A stretch of DNA of 64,000 nucleotides from Saccharina japonica (GCA_008828725.1 MEHQ01002851.1:1-64000), one strand, 5' to 3'. Positions 11,800 through 22,819 are shown, counted from the stretch's first letter. Numbers and translations: made by a program. The notes: a model not told the origin generated them from the sequence alone.

Positions 11800-12660
11800 T
11801 ACGGTACGCTGACGGACCTCGCAGTAACAGGGGAGAACAAGGGAGGAACGAAGGATGAGATTGCACGCTGGGTGGAAACGTTCGCGCTTGGGTCAGTCGA
11901 GCAAAGTACTCAGAAGAACTACTTAGTGAAGTGGAACAACCTGGGTAAAAGAGTGAAACGCGCAGCGTAAAGGGCCCTGGTTGCGTGCTCTTGGCTTATC
12001 CCGATGAAACGCTGAAAGACTTGCTTGAATTAATGGCCTCTTGGTGCTTCATGCACACTAATCAGCAGTCGACTGTCAGAGGATACTTAGTGGCGATCAT
12101 CTTTTTCCACAAGACGTTCGCAGGATGCGAACTGCCGACGTCGCATTGGATGATATCGGCAGTGGGGAAGGGAATAGACAGAGCGGGGGCATGTCGAACA
12201 AGAAAGCGCAGGTCAGATTGCCGCCAACGTGGGCTATGCTTTCGCAAGGGCGATGCGTATTAGCAAGTATGGTAGACGGAGGATATGGGATGTGGCTCGG
12301 ACTTGCTGTATCTTATTTTCTCTTGTGCAGAGCGTCAGAGTTGTAGGTGTACGCAGACGGTCAAGTCCACTTCGAATTTTTCCTGACGAGGAACTGCCTC
12401 ACTTTCTTTCACGAAGGAATGCAGGTCGCATCCGGGGATAGATCGGCCGCCTCAGCAGTGCAGGTATATCTTGAGACGTTGAAGCGTGACAAAACAAAAG
12501 AGCAGGGTGCACTATCAAGCTCACTCGGCTTTCAAACGCGAGGGAGACGGGATGGGTGTCGATGGCAGCCTTTGAAGCCCTGTTGGAACTGGTCGGTGTA
12601 CACCCCCAGCTGCCAGGGGCCGCGGCTGACGACCAGGGGTACGTCGTCCGGATGGTAAGT
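11800..12660 (+). pseudogene. Tyrosine recombinase region of the fossil retroelement
   Basis: Segments resemble the N-terminal SAM-like domain of retroelement tyrosine recombinases (STQKNYLVKWNN near 11900; STVRGYLVAIIFFHK near 12070) followed by a catalytic-domain-like part (AVSYFLLCRASEL near 12310). A recombinase downstream of the polymerase, in place of an integrase, defines this element class. Broken. Confidence 0.6.
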
Positions 12661-12881
12661 GTCCACTAGGACGGAAGCGGTCGCGGCGTTGAGGTTGATG
12701 GTAGAAAGCAATGGTAGAAACCCGATGCAGTTCGCACTTCACTCGGGAAGAATTGAGGGGGGGGGGCACCCAGTTTGCTGCGCAGGGTCTCTCGGAGTTG
12801 CAAATTCAACGTGCAGGAAGATGGAAGTCTCGGGGGTTTCATGGCGTAGAATAACGAGGGTTGTATCAGGCTGCCCTTATG

Positions 12882-12918
12882 GTGTGAGTGTAAGATATCC
12901 CCGCTGAAAAATGGAGCG
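12882..12918 (+). repeat. Split direct repeat B1
   Basis: GTGAGTGTAAGATATCCCCG and the following CTGAAAAATGGAGCG are repeated with small differences at 13410-13448. Confidence 0.65.
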
Positions 12919-13130
12919 GGCCCAATCAAGGTTGCGGGTTAGCCTGATGATGAAAAATGTGTGGGGAGGGGTTCATAAGGAAGTAGCAGTGGGATAGGAA
13001 CGGAGTAGCCTAGGAGTTGACCGTTCGTATCATACTTGGGTTTCATATTGCATTTTTATACGACAGGGTAGTAGTCTACCCAGGGGTCTAAATGTGAAAA
13101 ATTAATCCAGAATTATTGAGCCATAACAAA

Positions 13131-13341
13131 ATGTAACTTTCCGCAAGGAATGTGGGGTTTGTGGAGGCGTTTTGAAATTCGAAAAAACGGGGATGTGGAA
13201 TAGAAGAGAGAACAGCAGATGGTCAGAGCGTCGAGCCACGAGACCTGCTGCCTTGATCATAGACGGTCGGTGTGCTTAGCACCGGCGAGAGCTCGTAGCA
13301 CAGGGGACAACAGCGTGCCCATTACAATTGATCGAATTTTC
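13131..13341 (+). repeat. Split direct repeat A2
   Basis: Second copy of A1 (6064-6274), lying between B1 and B2. Confidence 0.8.
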
Positions 13342-13409
13342 CACCCGCCCGCCCTGTCGCTCGAGAGAGGGGTGAATAAGGTGGCAACGAGTCGGTGTGA
13401 TTGTTGTGT

Positions 13410-13448
13410 TTTGTGAGTGAAGATAGCCCCGCTGAAAAAATGGAAGCG
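13410..13448 (+). repeat. Split direct repeat B2, 3' end of the element
   Basis: Matches B1; marks the likely 3' boundary of the retroelement. Confidence 0.65.
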
Positions 13449-13548
13449 TGTTTCGTTTTTTCCCTCAACCCTTGTAGGGCAGGGCCCAACTTTGTTTGTA
13501 TTGAGCTTTGGACCGCACAGTCGAGGCAGTTTTTTGTAGCGGTAGTAC

Positions 13549-13735
13549 AGGCAGGTTTTACCAACTACTAGTCGGTCGGGCACTTTGCTACCCTGCCTGT
13601 CGTCTCCTTCCTGCTTCCCTTTCGTCAACCGCGGTTTCCCTACGACCGCCCCCCCCCCGCGCTCCCCATTCTCTTGGGCTCCACCCATACAACGGATGGA
13701 TGGCGCTTCCTACCCAATTATGCCTGGTCCCGTAC
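13549..13735 (-). mobile_element. LINE 3'-end fragment, copy a
   Basis: Shares TTGCTACCCTG...GTC, CGTCAACCGC and AACGGATGG-type blocks with 14555-14750 and 17366-17545. Because 14555-15065 continues into LINE C-terminal coding sequence on the minus strand, these pieces are read as the C-terminus and 3' UTR of one LINE family, all on the minus strand. Confidence 0.5.
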
Positions 13736-13741
13736 CAAACA

Positions 13742-14554
13742 CGAAAGACAAAGAAAGAAAGAGGGACATAACGAAAACGTAAACGAATACGTAACTAAAC
13801 AAATGAAAACAACTAAGAAAACGCGGAAGGACAAAAAACGAGGCAAAAAGCGACCACAACAAAACAAAATAAAATAATATATTGCGAGGGGTTGTAGCAT
13901 CGCTGTCGTGCCCCCCTGGAGGAGCTGCGACGGGCAATAGGTTAGGAAATACCTGGTTGGCAGTACACACTCGTGGCCTATTTTGAGTCACTGCTCCGTA
14001 AGTTTCTGTTCAACCATGTATTTACACCGCATTTTATGAGTAATGGGATATTTAGAACGCCCTTCATTCAGCAGTTCTTGTAGTTGACGGGTTGCAGCGA
14101 CAAGCCATCGATTGACGTTGCTGTAAGACACTATCAAGATTGAGAAACTGGAGTGTTTGCACACCCCCCACGTAAAACCATTATAAACAGCATCTCAACG
14201 TCCTATAGTCCATCATTCTTTAAGATTGTATTGGCCCATCAAGTGCCACTTTCTACCCATCGGGCATCTTCTACATCATCAGTGATGCTCAAGCTCGTCC
14301 AACAACGGTTCTGCGTTAGCCTCTGAAGCCCTTCCTCCATCAGCCATCTAAGTGTGTATTGAATACATTTTCAAAACAACGCACCAAACAAAGAAAAATG
14401 CCGGGGGAAAAAACAGGCTCGATATTCATCAAGCCAGGCGGTAGTAGTACTAATTTCATATCACAGGGATAAGAACGATAGGCAAACATAAAAGGGAAAT
14501 GAAAACCAAAAGACAACAGCGCCGCATTCGAAGCAGTCACAGAGGTGCACGGTA
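13742..14554. other. Stretch without a supported gene
   Basis: A/T-rich, with an A-rich plus strand around 13740-13880. No repeat partner or coding signal noticed. Confidence 0.3.
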
Positions 14555-15065
14555 CGGGTAGCCTACACGGGTTCTACCTACAACTCCTTGCTGTCGGCCT
14601 GGTACCTTGCTACCCTGTCGTCTGTCTCCTTCCTCCTTTCGTCAACCGCAGCTTCTTCACGACTGTTGCCCCCCCCCTTCCCATTTCCTTGTGCATCACC
14701 CACACATAATGGATGCGTTGCACTGCTTACTCAGGTCCGCATCATCCTTGTGCCACCTGACCATGAACCGTTCGGCTGCTTCGAGGACCCCCCTGTACCA
14801 CTTGCCTGTCGTCTTTGCTGCAACGGTCCACACCGCGGTCTCTACTCCGAACACCAACGGGGAATGTGCCGTGGACCCCTTGGTGGCCCGGAACAGCTTG
14901 AGGCCTTCAACAAGGCATTTATGTCAAGTCTTTGGCTGTCCACCCGGTATTCGGCCCTCCCCACCGGTCATCGTCGCGAACATCACCCAACTGGGTAGTC
15001 GCCCCTTGTGTTCCCGCCACACGGCCCCCGTAAAGAACAGCCGCCGTTTACGAATGGTCGTTTTG
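14555..15065 (-). mobile_element. LINE C-terminal domain and 3' UTR fragment, copy b
   Basis: Translated on the minus strand, about 15060 down to 14720 reads like the C-terminal part of stramenopile non-LTR retrotransposons: RTIRKRRLFFTGAVWRE, then LPSWVMFATMTGGEGRIPGG, then TAHSPLVFGVETAVWTVAAK and KWYRGVLEAAERFM. Stop codons and frame changes interrupt it (for example after GGQPKT), so it is a dead copy. It is truncated at its 5' side before the reverse transcriptase. The RT fragment at 15760-16735 belongs to the same kind of element but lies on the opposite strand. Confidence 0.6.
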
Positions 15066-15759
15066 CTGCCCTCGCATAATGTCTGTTGAGGACCTTCGCG
15101 TACGAGAGCAGTTCACTTGCTTTACCCTTTCATTTGCATTTACTTCTGTTTCGTTTGTTATCTGTCTCACAGTCTGTGACCACACAATTTGTAGTTCTCT
15201 AGGATTTGGAATCAGGACAGACACTGGGTCTGCTGGTGTGTTTTGGGTAGAAAGAACGGTTTAATGTGAAGACAACACACGCAGTGATTTCGACCCATAT
15301 CCATTCTGTGCATTGATACTATATAACCCGCAGAGGGGAGGGCTTACAATATAATATTGTTACATGGGAAACAAGAAGTAGTTGTTTTAGTTGAATCGAT
15401 ATAAAAGAGTAAACTGTATTAAAAATATCTTGCACCTGGAATAGGGTGCAAGGGCGATATGTGTTGTTTTGTCACTAACATTCCTGATTACATAAATACC
15501 ATAGGTATACCAATATAAACGAGTCAAAAGTTACTCTGTATTACAAGTACTTTGCACATGGTAGGATCAAATGTACACAGTTTTGTTTATTTGTTTCTTT
15601 TTATGTTTCTCTCTTTCGACGCGTGCATGCCGTGTCTTTCGTACCCAGTATGATGACATGGCATTGCATTGTCTGCTGTCTACTCTGACTACTGCATAAC
15701 AAAAAGTAATTGATCTGTGTCGTAGTTTCGTGACCACGGAACTTGTATCTCTTTAGGAT
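15066..15759. other. Stretch without a supported gene
   Basis: A/T-rich. A block at 15190-15240 (TAGTTCTCTAGGATTTGGAA) is loosely repeated at 15740-15790 just before the LINE fragment; otherwise nothing is seen. Confidence 0.3.
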
Positions 15760-16735
15760 TGGAGAATAAGAATCGGCACGAACACTGACTCGGCACGATC
15801 AACAGTCGACATGCGGTTCGTCGTGCGAAGATTGCAAGAACTTGGACGAGAGATAAAAATCCCTTTATACGTGTGCTTCATTGAGCTGCAGAAAGTGTAC
15901 GACTCTGTCGACGGAGAGCTGCTGTGGCAGGTACTCACACACGTTGTCATACCAACCAAGGATGCTTAGTTTCATCCGCCAGTTCCACGACGGCATGCTC
16001 GCTTTCATGCGCACGGATGATGGTGAGCACTCAGAATGGTTTGATGTCACGCGCTGCGTGCTGACGCTGTTACTGTTCAACGTGTTCTACGCTGCCAGAT
16101 ACACGTTGTTCTCGTACGCTCCAGCGAAGACGAATACAGCACATTAAGGGGTTTGGTCCACCTCGAGGAGGGTGTGGTGGTCGGACTAGAGGTGCCATTG
16201 GCATGCGTACGAAGGGCGGTGTGGGGTATGCTGTACGCCGATGACGCAGGAATAGTCTCGAAGCACAGCGAAGGGACATGCTAAAATGATGACAGCCATC
16301 GTGACCGTCTCCGAAGCAGCAGGCCTCACGGTCTCGGGAAAGAAGACGGAGACGATGCTTCTACGAGCACGGGACCAGACATCCCCTGCTCCGCCGCTCG
16401 TTCTCGAAGCAGCTGGCCAGAGGTATAGGCAGACGAGTCAGTTATTATATCTCGGCGGCATTATCCACGAAGACGATGATCTCTCGCCCGAAATCGAACG
16501 ACAGATCCGTCTCATGCGGGCATGCTTCGAACGGTTCGGGCCGGAGTTGTTCGATATGAAAACTGCCCCTCTTAGTTTGAAAGTTCGCATGTTGAAGGAC
16601 GAGGTGATTGAGACCCTACTGTACGGATTTGTGACATGAACTCTCAGCGCGCAACACCCCGCCAGGCTCCGATCGGTGCACTACCAAGTCCTCCTGCGTA
16701 TACTTGGCTCCCAGCGCCGACAGCGTGGCGAGTAC
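15760..16735 (+). mobile_element. LINE (non-LTR) reverse transcriptase fragment, degenerate
   Basis: Readable RT blocks in order: [20 protein letters not shown] with [19 protein letters not shown] (15820-15935), [15 protein letters not shown] (15962-16006), a WFDVTR...[10 protein letters not shown] block (about 16040-16096), a MLYADDAGIVS block carrying the catalytic YADD (about 16228-16262), a long thumb-side frame MMTAIVTVSEAAGLTVSGKK (16286-16639) and LRILGSQRRQR (about 16695-16730). The usual RQG stretch before LLFNVF is missing, and at least three frame changes and a stop after GFVT separate the blocks. 5' and 3' parts are absent. It resembles the LINE families common in oomycetes and brown algae. 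Confidence 0.7.
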
Positions 16736-17014
16736 ACGAGAACACAACGACACAAGCCGTACCAGAAAAACAAGAACAAAGAGATAATATAACAAAACGA
16801 ATTATGCAATGAAACACAATACAAAAGACGAAAGGAGACCAGAAGCGCTGCTAGAAGAAAACCATACGTGCTCAAGAGGGATAGATACCTGCTGCACAGG
16901 CGAAGCAACACGAAACAGACGAGGAAACTACCGGCATAGGACGACGGGGGGGAAGGAAACAAAGGGAGAAACAAGTCAAAAGGCAAGAAAATAGAGAGAA
17001 GAGAGAAAAGAGTA
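16736..17014. other. Short purine-rich stretch, nothing recognised
   Basis: GA-rich on the plus strand; no gene or repeat partner noticed. Confidence 0.3.
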
Positions 17015-17275
17015 TTCTTGTAAAATCGTCCTGTTGACCCAGGCAGCATCCAGGGGAGTCATCGCACTCTATCCTGAATGATGATCGAATATAGAGCACG
17101 CGCGAAAGATTTACCGCTACACGTTCACTGCTGAGTATCAACTACTATATCGTAGGTTTAACTCACAAACACCACGTTATTAAATGGAATATAGAACGAG
17201 CGCGGGCCCGATGAGCGTGTCAACGTATCACGCAGCTTGCAAAGTTGAGTTTCTACCGTTCATTCGGTCGTACTC
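17015..17275. repeat. Dispersed repeat (partner at 3770-4195)
   Basis: See the partner: the same two blocks in the same order, closer together here. Confidence 0.55.
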
Positions 17276-17365
17276 ACCTTCCCGCCCTTTTGTTGCTAGG
17301 CATCTCCGAACGTCCCAGCTTCCTCGAGTCCGGTAATCCCCCTCTCCATTGCATGGGACCAGTTT

Positions 17366-17545
17366 GCATGGCAGTTCTACCTACTGTGAGTAGTCTGTCT
17401 AGTACATTGCTACCCTGTCTGCCGTATTCTTCCCACTATTGCCATCCACGGTTTTCCTACTACCGTTACCCCACCCCCCACCCCTCTCCGTTCCCTTGGA
17501 CGCCCCCCTTGACGGATGTGTGGCACTTGCTACGACGTTTCGCCA
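17366..17545 (-). mobile_element. LINE 3'-end fragment, copy c
   Basis: TTGCTACCCTGTCTGCCGT, CACGGTTTTCCTAC and GACGGATGTGTGGCACTTGC match the corresponding blocks of copies a and b. Confidence 0.5.
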
Positions 17546-17984
17546 TTTGTATTCGCCGAGGGTGATACGACCTGTGGTCTATTTTGTTTTTTGATTTATT
17601 GAGCTGTGATCGATGAGCATGCAATCGCGCACTCTCTCGTTTAATTTCTTCTCCATCTCTTTTACCAGCTCTGCGGATCTCGCAGCTCATGCAGTATCAG
17701 TCGATCCACGTCGATTGAGTTCTTGTCTTTACTCTATACAAGGATAATCATTGCCAGGTTATGAGCCTCGATTTACGGGCAAGCACTGCAGAGCTAGCTG
17801 CGAGTCACGACGTTAATTTGCCTGGTATGAGCTGAGCCGCTTGACAGACCTGCCAGGATCTGTCGTCATCGTCAACTGGAGCTGCTATGAGCGACTACAG
17901 CATTGTACGGGTACATCGTCAGTCGGCTGCCATAAGAAGATATGGTGCATGCCACGAGCAACACCACCACCACCAACAACAGCA

Positions 17985-18555
17985 ACCTGATCAACACGGT
18001 ACGAGGAATTTAAGTCATACACCGGAGAGAGACCCGAAGACTTTGCGAACTGAAGCAGGAAAACAGGCTTCGTCCTCAGCATGCAACGCCCGGACATGTT
18101 TGCAGTCATGGAGGGCCAGACCAGGCCTACAGAGGAACAAGCTGAAGAAACTGCACCGCTCCTGACACCTGGTCTGCTGTACACACCTTACCTGGGGTAC
18201 GCTACTGCAACGTCAGAGCGCATACGACCGCGCCAACCAAGACCTGTGCGCAATTCTGTACTTGGTGACGGACAAGGCTGCGGCTGTCCTGGTGTCAATC
18301 CATGCTCACAACGAGCGTGGGACCCGAGGTGTTGGCAGAAGGGCGATGCAGGAGCTGGAAGAAAAGCACCTCCGGGTGACGAACGAAACTATCCGCGCTT
18401 TACACACGTCTGCTGCGTTCGGTGTGAGTGACAGGCCTACAAGCAGCTTTGACGACGATTTGGACAAGTGCTTTCAATTTTTAACTATTGAAAAACCGGA
18501 CCATCACCCGGGGTCTACAAGAATGTCATGGATTGCTGGAATATCGTATTGACAC
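17985..18555 (+). pseudogene. Fossil gag-like fragment of an LTR retrotransposon (Ty1/copia-like)
   Basis: Plus-strand segments (for example VTDKAAAVLVSIHAHNERG followed by AMQELEEKHLRVTNETIRAL) resemble the central part of copia-type Gag. No long terminal repeats, protease, integrase or polymerase are seen nearby. It is a short, broken and old remnant, with at least a few breaks. Confidence 0.45.
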
Positions 18556-18748
18556 GGAGTCATGCACGATTCATCACGGATGTAGTTACACGTTTAGCAG
18601 TAGTACGAGTATGAGGTTTGTTTCTGTTTTTGGGAACATGCGTTGTATCAGCAGTTTTTACATTGCTTGCTGCTGCTCGTCTGTCATGTTTTCAGAAGGA
18701 ATGCATATACGGTCAATACTGAGTGGTGTCATGGTAATTTTTTTAATA

Positions 18749-19382
18749 GGGCAGCGGCCAAAAACAGGAACACCTGGTCCGTTTGCGGCCAAAAACAGGT
18801 AAATACTTAAAATCAAGTCAAAAACGCACTCCACGTGCCCTGCCATTGGTCCAAAACTCGTTGTACCTGTTTTTGCCTCTTTAAAACCCAGGTATACCTG
18901 ATTTTGTCTACTCTGCTTGACTTTCACCTTTTTTTTCGTTTTTAAGCCAATCAGAGGCCCTTCATAGTTCCACCCTATGCCCCCTATACAAATGCCGACG
19001 TACGCGGAGACCCCCTCCTCCCTTCGCACCTCGCACCACACCCCACACTCGAGCGACACACATATCTGCCTGCACACCTACGCCTTGCCTACGCCGAAAT
19101 AATACGAGATAGAAGGCTCCCCTTCGGGATTGTGGTTGGCTTGGAATACCAGGGGTGTCGCAAGCTGAGAAGGGAGAATACAGCAGCAGGCGTTCGTTCC
19201 TCGTACTATTAATAGCAGCTACTCGTATACGTAGCCACCGGGCGAGCACGAAGAACGTGAAAAAGCTCTACTTTGCGTTGCAAGGAACGGCAGGTTCGCG
19301 GGGTGGGTTTTAAACTTCATTTTAGTATGTACCTGTTTTTGGCCCCGAACGGACCCAGTGTACCTGTTTTTGGCCGCTGCCC
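18749..19382. mobile_element. Mutator-like MITE, 634 bp, with 9-bp target duplication
   Basis: Ends are inverted repeats of about 55-60 bp starting GGGCAGCGGCCAAAAACAGG. Each end holds the motif GGCCAAAAACAGGTA(or AACA) twice, giving four copies facing inward. TTTTTAATA flanks both sides (18740-18748 and 19383-19391), a 9-bp target duplication as expected for Mutator-like elements. No transposase is present. The interior carries a block (19105-19250) shared with 42236-42440. Confidence 0.75.
19105..19250. repeat. Dispersed block shared with 42236-42440
   Basis: Shares AAGGCTCCCCTT, GGTGTCGCAAGCTGA, CAGCAGGCGTTCGTTCC and TAGCCACCGGGC with 42236-42440. Here it lies inside the Mutator-like MITE. 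Confidence 0.6.
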
Positions 19383-19858
19383 TTTTTAATACTCGTACGG
19401 AGTCAAAACGTGCCATATTGCCTGTCTGGTAAAGATACAAGGAAACCTACGCAGGCTCCTGTGCGTCATATTTCTATGATTACGTGGTGTTACCCGTGTG
19501 TTGAACTTATCACATCAGTAGCATACGTTGCCAGGTTATGCGTTGTACAGTAGTTGTGTTTTTGCGTACGTAGCTGTAGAAGGATTGATCACCCATCGAT
19601 AACGAAGCAAGAACGGTTGATGATGTTGTTTCGACGCGGCAAACGAGTAATGAAACTTTGTTGCGATATAGCAACGGATCCCACTTCGTGGATACGCAGA
19701 CAAGTACCTCGTAGTTCAGACAAGTACACTGACGACGAGCAACGAGAGTCAGAACTGTCGAAAGACCAATTGGAATAGGATAAAGGACACTTTACATGCA
19801 GTAGGTATCAAGCAAGCGTACACGTTAATAAATTGGTATTTTGATTTTATAGCCGGTC

Positions 19859-19936
19859 GCCCCGGTGGTCTAACTGATAGCCACGAAGCCTGTAGGGCCG
19901 GATGTCGAGGGTTCGATTCTCCCCGTGGAGGTTTTT
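19859..19936 (+). ncRNA. tRNA-like Pol III unit (SINE head or tRNA pseudogene)
   Basis: TGGTCTAACTG at 19866 fits the A box TRGYNNARNNG exactly and GGTTCGATTCT at 19910 fits the B box. The spacing places them at tRNA positions 8 and 52. A T5 Pol III terminator follows at 19932-19936. The acceptor and anticodon arms do not form a clean cloverleaf, so it is not called as a working tRNA; a tRNA-derived SINE head or tRNA pseudogene fits better. Confidence 0.5.
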
Positions 19937-20514
19937 ATTCTCAAATGACACCGACTGTCGAGAGCGCACATTATAGCGTGGGTAAGAAAAATTCGACGAG
20001 AGTTGACCAGGGAAGAAAGTGCTGAAAAGTTTTCGCGATAAAAATGCAAGGCAAGAACCGTAGTGGGGGAGGAGGGAGAGGAGCCCACTTTGTGACCCCG
20101 GATCTGAGTTACGACTAGGGAGGGAGAAAGACGGAAGTGCGAAGATAATGAATGGGATGGAAAATAAAATAAATAAAATTGAGCAGGAACTTGACTTTAT
20201 GCCCCATATATCCCGGGGTCGTATTGGAGATAGCTAGACGTTGCTACTCAATAACAGCAATACGTAGCCTATCGGTTCGCTGTCAGGAAAACACACAAGT
20301 CATCTGATTGTTACAGTTCGTACAAGACAGCAGCAATAGTAAAATGTTGTTGCATGGTACAACTGTCGAGTAACCGTACGTACACGTTCAGATTGTCGGA
20401 TCAGTACGATGAGCTGTCAAATACGGATACAAGGAGCAGTTTGATCAGGATATGATATCAGTTTTTTACAAGATTTCGTAACGGTTTCTTCGTGGTGGGT
20501 GTGGATTGGGCATG
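19937..20514. other. Stretch without a supported gene
   Basis: No coding signal, terminal repeats or tandem structure noticed. Confidence 0.3.
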
Positions 20515-20865
20515 GGCTGGTTGGTCCCATCATCAGATCATCAACAACAACAGAGCACCACCAACCAACAACAGTCTTGAGATCGTATTCAATGTGCGAT
20601 GCGCGTCAGCGTATAACCTTCTATGGTGGCTGGGTGGGTATGGGAGGGTGTGGGTGTGGGTGTAGGTGTGGGTGTGGGTTGGTGGATACGTGGGTTGCTC
20701 GGTGCGTCGGTTGGTGCGTGGGCTGGTTGGTCCACGCCCACAACCACCACGAGCACCACCCACCACCACCACTCATTTTTTAAGCGGTGAGCGTCAGCGC
20801 AAAAACCTTGTATGGTGGATGCATGGTGAGTGGGTGGATGGGTGGGCGGCCGGGGCGGTGGGAGG
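20515..20865. repeat. Imperfect tandem duplication, GGTTGGT / GTGGGTGTGG-rich
   Basis: The block GGTTGGTCC...CACCACC...GCGTCAGCG...TATGGTGG occurs at 20518-20630 and again at 20723-20820, separated by a GTGGGTG-rich simple repeat. Reading frames here are low-complexity artefacts. Confidence 0.5.
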
Positions 20866-21568
20866 GTGTACCGGTAATGCATGTGGCGCCCTGTAACGTA
20901 CTCCAAACAACAATGAATGAATGGGTATACCTTACGTTACTGCTGAGTGTTTCCAACTCTATGCCGTTTCCAACTATATGCCTGAGTAGTATGCGCCCAA
21001 ACCAAGAGTCGGGTGCAGTTACAGCAGCCCGCGGGCGGGGGGGGGCGCAATATCTGGTCGTGATGACCCCGCCAGCGACGATTTATCGCCGCGACATATT
21101 GTTCGGCTTCCTCGCCGAAACAGCAGTATCCTGAGGGAATCACAAGCAAGTACGTACATAAATACATAAATAAGTGTACTGGATGCTGTCGAAGCTGGTT
21201 GGTTTGGTATTGGCTGTGTCAGCCACAGCATATTGATACGTGCATGCGTACACACTGCTGTCGCCCCCGCCTCATCTCGTGACAAGATCGCCCCCCGTAT
21301 CTTCGTGGTGATGTTTCTTTCCCGCCGTTTTTTTTTCTTTTTTTTCCGTTACGCGCTTGTTCACCCTGTCCCCTGTCTTAACACGCAAGAAACGTTATGG
21401 AAACCCTTTTTTGAAGGCTTTTTGTGAGAGAACATTGCTGATTTTGCCGATTAGACAAAGACCTCCGGCAGTACTGGGGCTTCACCATGAGCGGTCCCAC
21501 GCAGCGCTTGCCGTTTTTGACGGCATCCGAAGAGGTAAGCCGTCAGCCCCTCTGGTCTCGCGTTGTAC
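20866..21568. other. Stretch without a supported gene
   Basis: No coding signal or repeat partner noticed. Confidence 0.3.
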
Positions 21569-21841
21569 TCAAGCAGAACAATCTATAACTGAATCTGACG
21601 AGCTCCTTTTTTCTTCGCTGTCTGCCTTTTGTGCTGCATGATATTGAACGTACAGGAGCTTCATTTTAGACCAGAAGCGCTCTGATACCTTGCTGCTCCT
21701 TCGAGCTTTGTCACGTATTGACTCGATAGAAAGCCCACCGCAGTTGGTTCGGCCCCTCCTGACTGGGGTGTTGTTTCTGCTTGAAAATGAAATGGGCGCA
21801 AATCGTTCTCGAATACCTGGTACACAGCACTGGACTTGCAA
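21569..21841 (-). CDS. Possible coding fragment, basic/serine-rich (tentative)
   Basis: A 90-codon minus-strand frame whose second half (RSSKVSERFWSKMKLLYVQY, followed by HAAQKADSEEKRSSSDSV) has the helix-then-charged-serine pattern seen near the C-terminal side of Myb/SANT- or NAM-like DNA-binding proteins in plants and brown algae. No start context, splice signals or neighbouring exon was found. It may be a decayed gene copy or chance; treat as unproven. Confidence 0.2.
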   Translation of the reverse strand: MQVQCCVPGIRERFAPISFSSRNNTPVRRGRTNCGGLSIESIRDKARRSSKVSERFWSKMKLLYVQYHAAQKADSEEKRSSSDSVIDCSA

Positions 21842-22349
21842 GAGCTGCCGCTACTTACACTGATGCGTCGTACATAATTCAATATTCAGTGACCAAATTC
21901 AAGTTCGGTTTACAACATGGTTATAGCAGTGATATGATCAGATATGACTGCTTGCTCCTTGTGCAGCAGTGAGCGGTAGCACTTGCTGCACGTCTAATAA
22001 TAGTACATCAGGAGTACCAACTTTGCCTGGCCAGGGATATAAGCCCCGTTTGAACTTTCAGTTGAGTGTCAAACGGGTATTATATTGCCGACCATAGTGG
22101 TAAGAACCAGGGATGCCGGCCCAGGCTCTGAATTTCCGATTTTGAGATACTTACGAGTATATAGGGTGTGATGTACACTAACTTCAGTATACTTATTGGC
22201 TTCCGAATTTCTTGTTTTCTTATTTTCCTGAAAAGCTCAGCCCTCAAGGCTCGTAGTTTTCTTCGTACTGCACTACGAGTACTGCTGTTTGCGCTGGTGC
22301 TGTACGTACAGCACAACCAGTAAGTATCGTGAGGACTCATATAGGGTAT

Positions 22350-22620
22350 TTTGTAACGTGCCGGGCAGATAATCGATTCGCACGTTATGATCTAGATCTT
22401 TCAGGTCAGATAGCTTCCTGATCTGTATGATCTGTGTGATCTGTGTGATCGGTATGATCTGGCTCATGTTGCCGTATACTGAGCACGGTCCAGGACAGGT
22501 TTCCTGTGGGTTGGATCTGAACTAAGCGGATCCTGCACAACAGCTCACTACGGCGGGCTTCGTACGATCTACTGCTGTACATGATCTACGAGCAGTAGAT
22601 GGTCTACAGGCAGCAGATCG
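22350..22620. repeat. GATCTGTAT family, copy 1
   Basis: GGGCAGATAATCGATTC..., then a short run of GATCTG(T/A)(A/G)T units (22420-22460), then TGTTGCCG, AGGACAGGTTTCCTG and GGATCCTGCACAACA. The same order of blocks recurs at 34560, 37535, 52705, 56818 and 59820. Confidence 0.6.
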
Positions 22621-22731
22621 GGATCTGTCCAACTTGTGGCGTCTATGCTTAAACCTAGTCTACTTGATACCTGGTATATACATACACACATACCTGGTAC
22701 CTGGTATACAGTACGTACGCGACAGATGCTG

Positions 22732-22819
22732 TTAACCCATTCAGAACTGAAAAAAATGTCCCATACTAACTCCAAGTAGTTTGTCCCCAAATTTGTGGGA
22801 CCAGTTCTCAAGGGGTTAA
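22732..22819. mobile_element. piggyBac-like MITE, 88 bp, copy 1
   Basis: TTAA at both ends, then CCC; inner ends TTAACCC(C)...AGAACTG and CAGTTCT...GGGGTTAA form the inverted repeat. TTAA duplication with CCC termini is the piggyBac signature. The core contains TCCCATACTAACTCCAAGTA. Confidence 0.6.

Larger units (their letters stand above)
6064..13448 (+). mobile_element. Fossil tyrosine-recombinase retroelement (Ngaro/PAT/DIRS type), broken
   Basis: About 7.4 kb. It has, in order, a terminal repeat A1 (6064-6274), a gag-like region (about 6274-7230), an internal tandem-repeat region (8150-9190), reverse transcriptase and RNase H segments (about 9600-11620), a tyrosine-recombinase segment (about 11800-12660), and then B1 (12882-12918), A2 (13131-13341) and B2 (13410-13448). 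The order A1, ORFs, B1, A2, B2 is the split-direct-repeat layout known for PAT and Ngaro elements. A1 and A2 differ at roughly one base in ten by eye, so the copy is old. The reading frames are broken many times (on the order of a dozen or more), and a short dispersed-repeat fragment (7231-7302) lies within it. It looks inactive. Confidence 0.75.

Noticed and set aside
19859-19936. Functional tRNA gene
   Set aside because: A/B boxes fit, but acceptor and anticodon stems do not pair convincingly.
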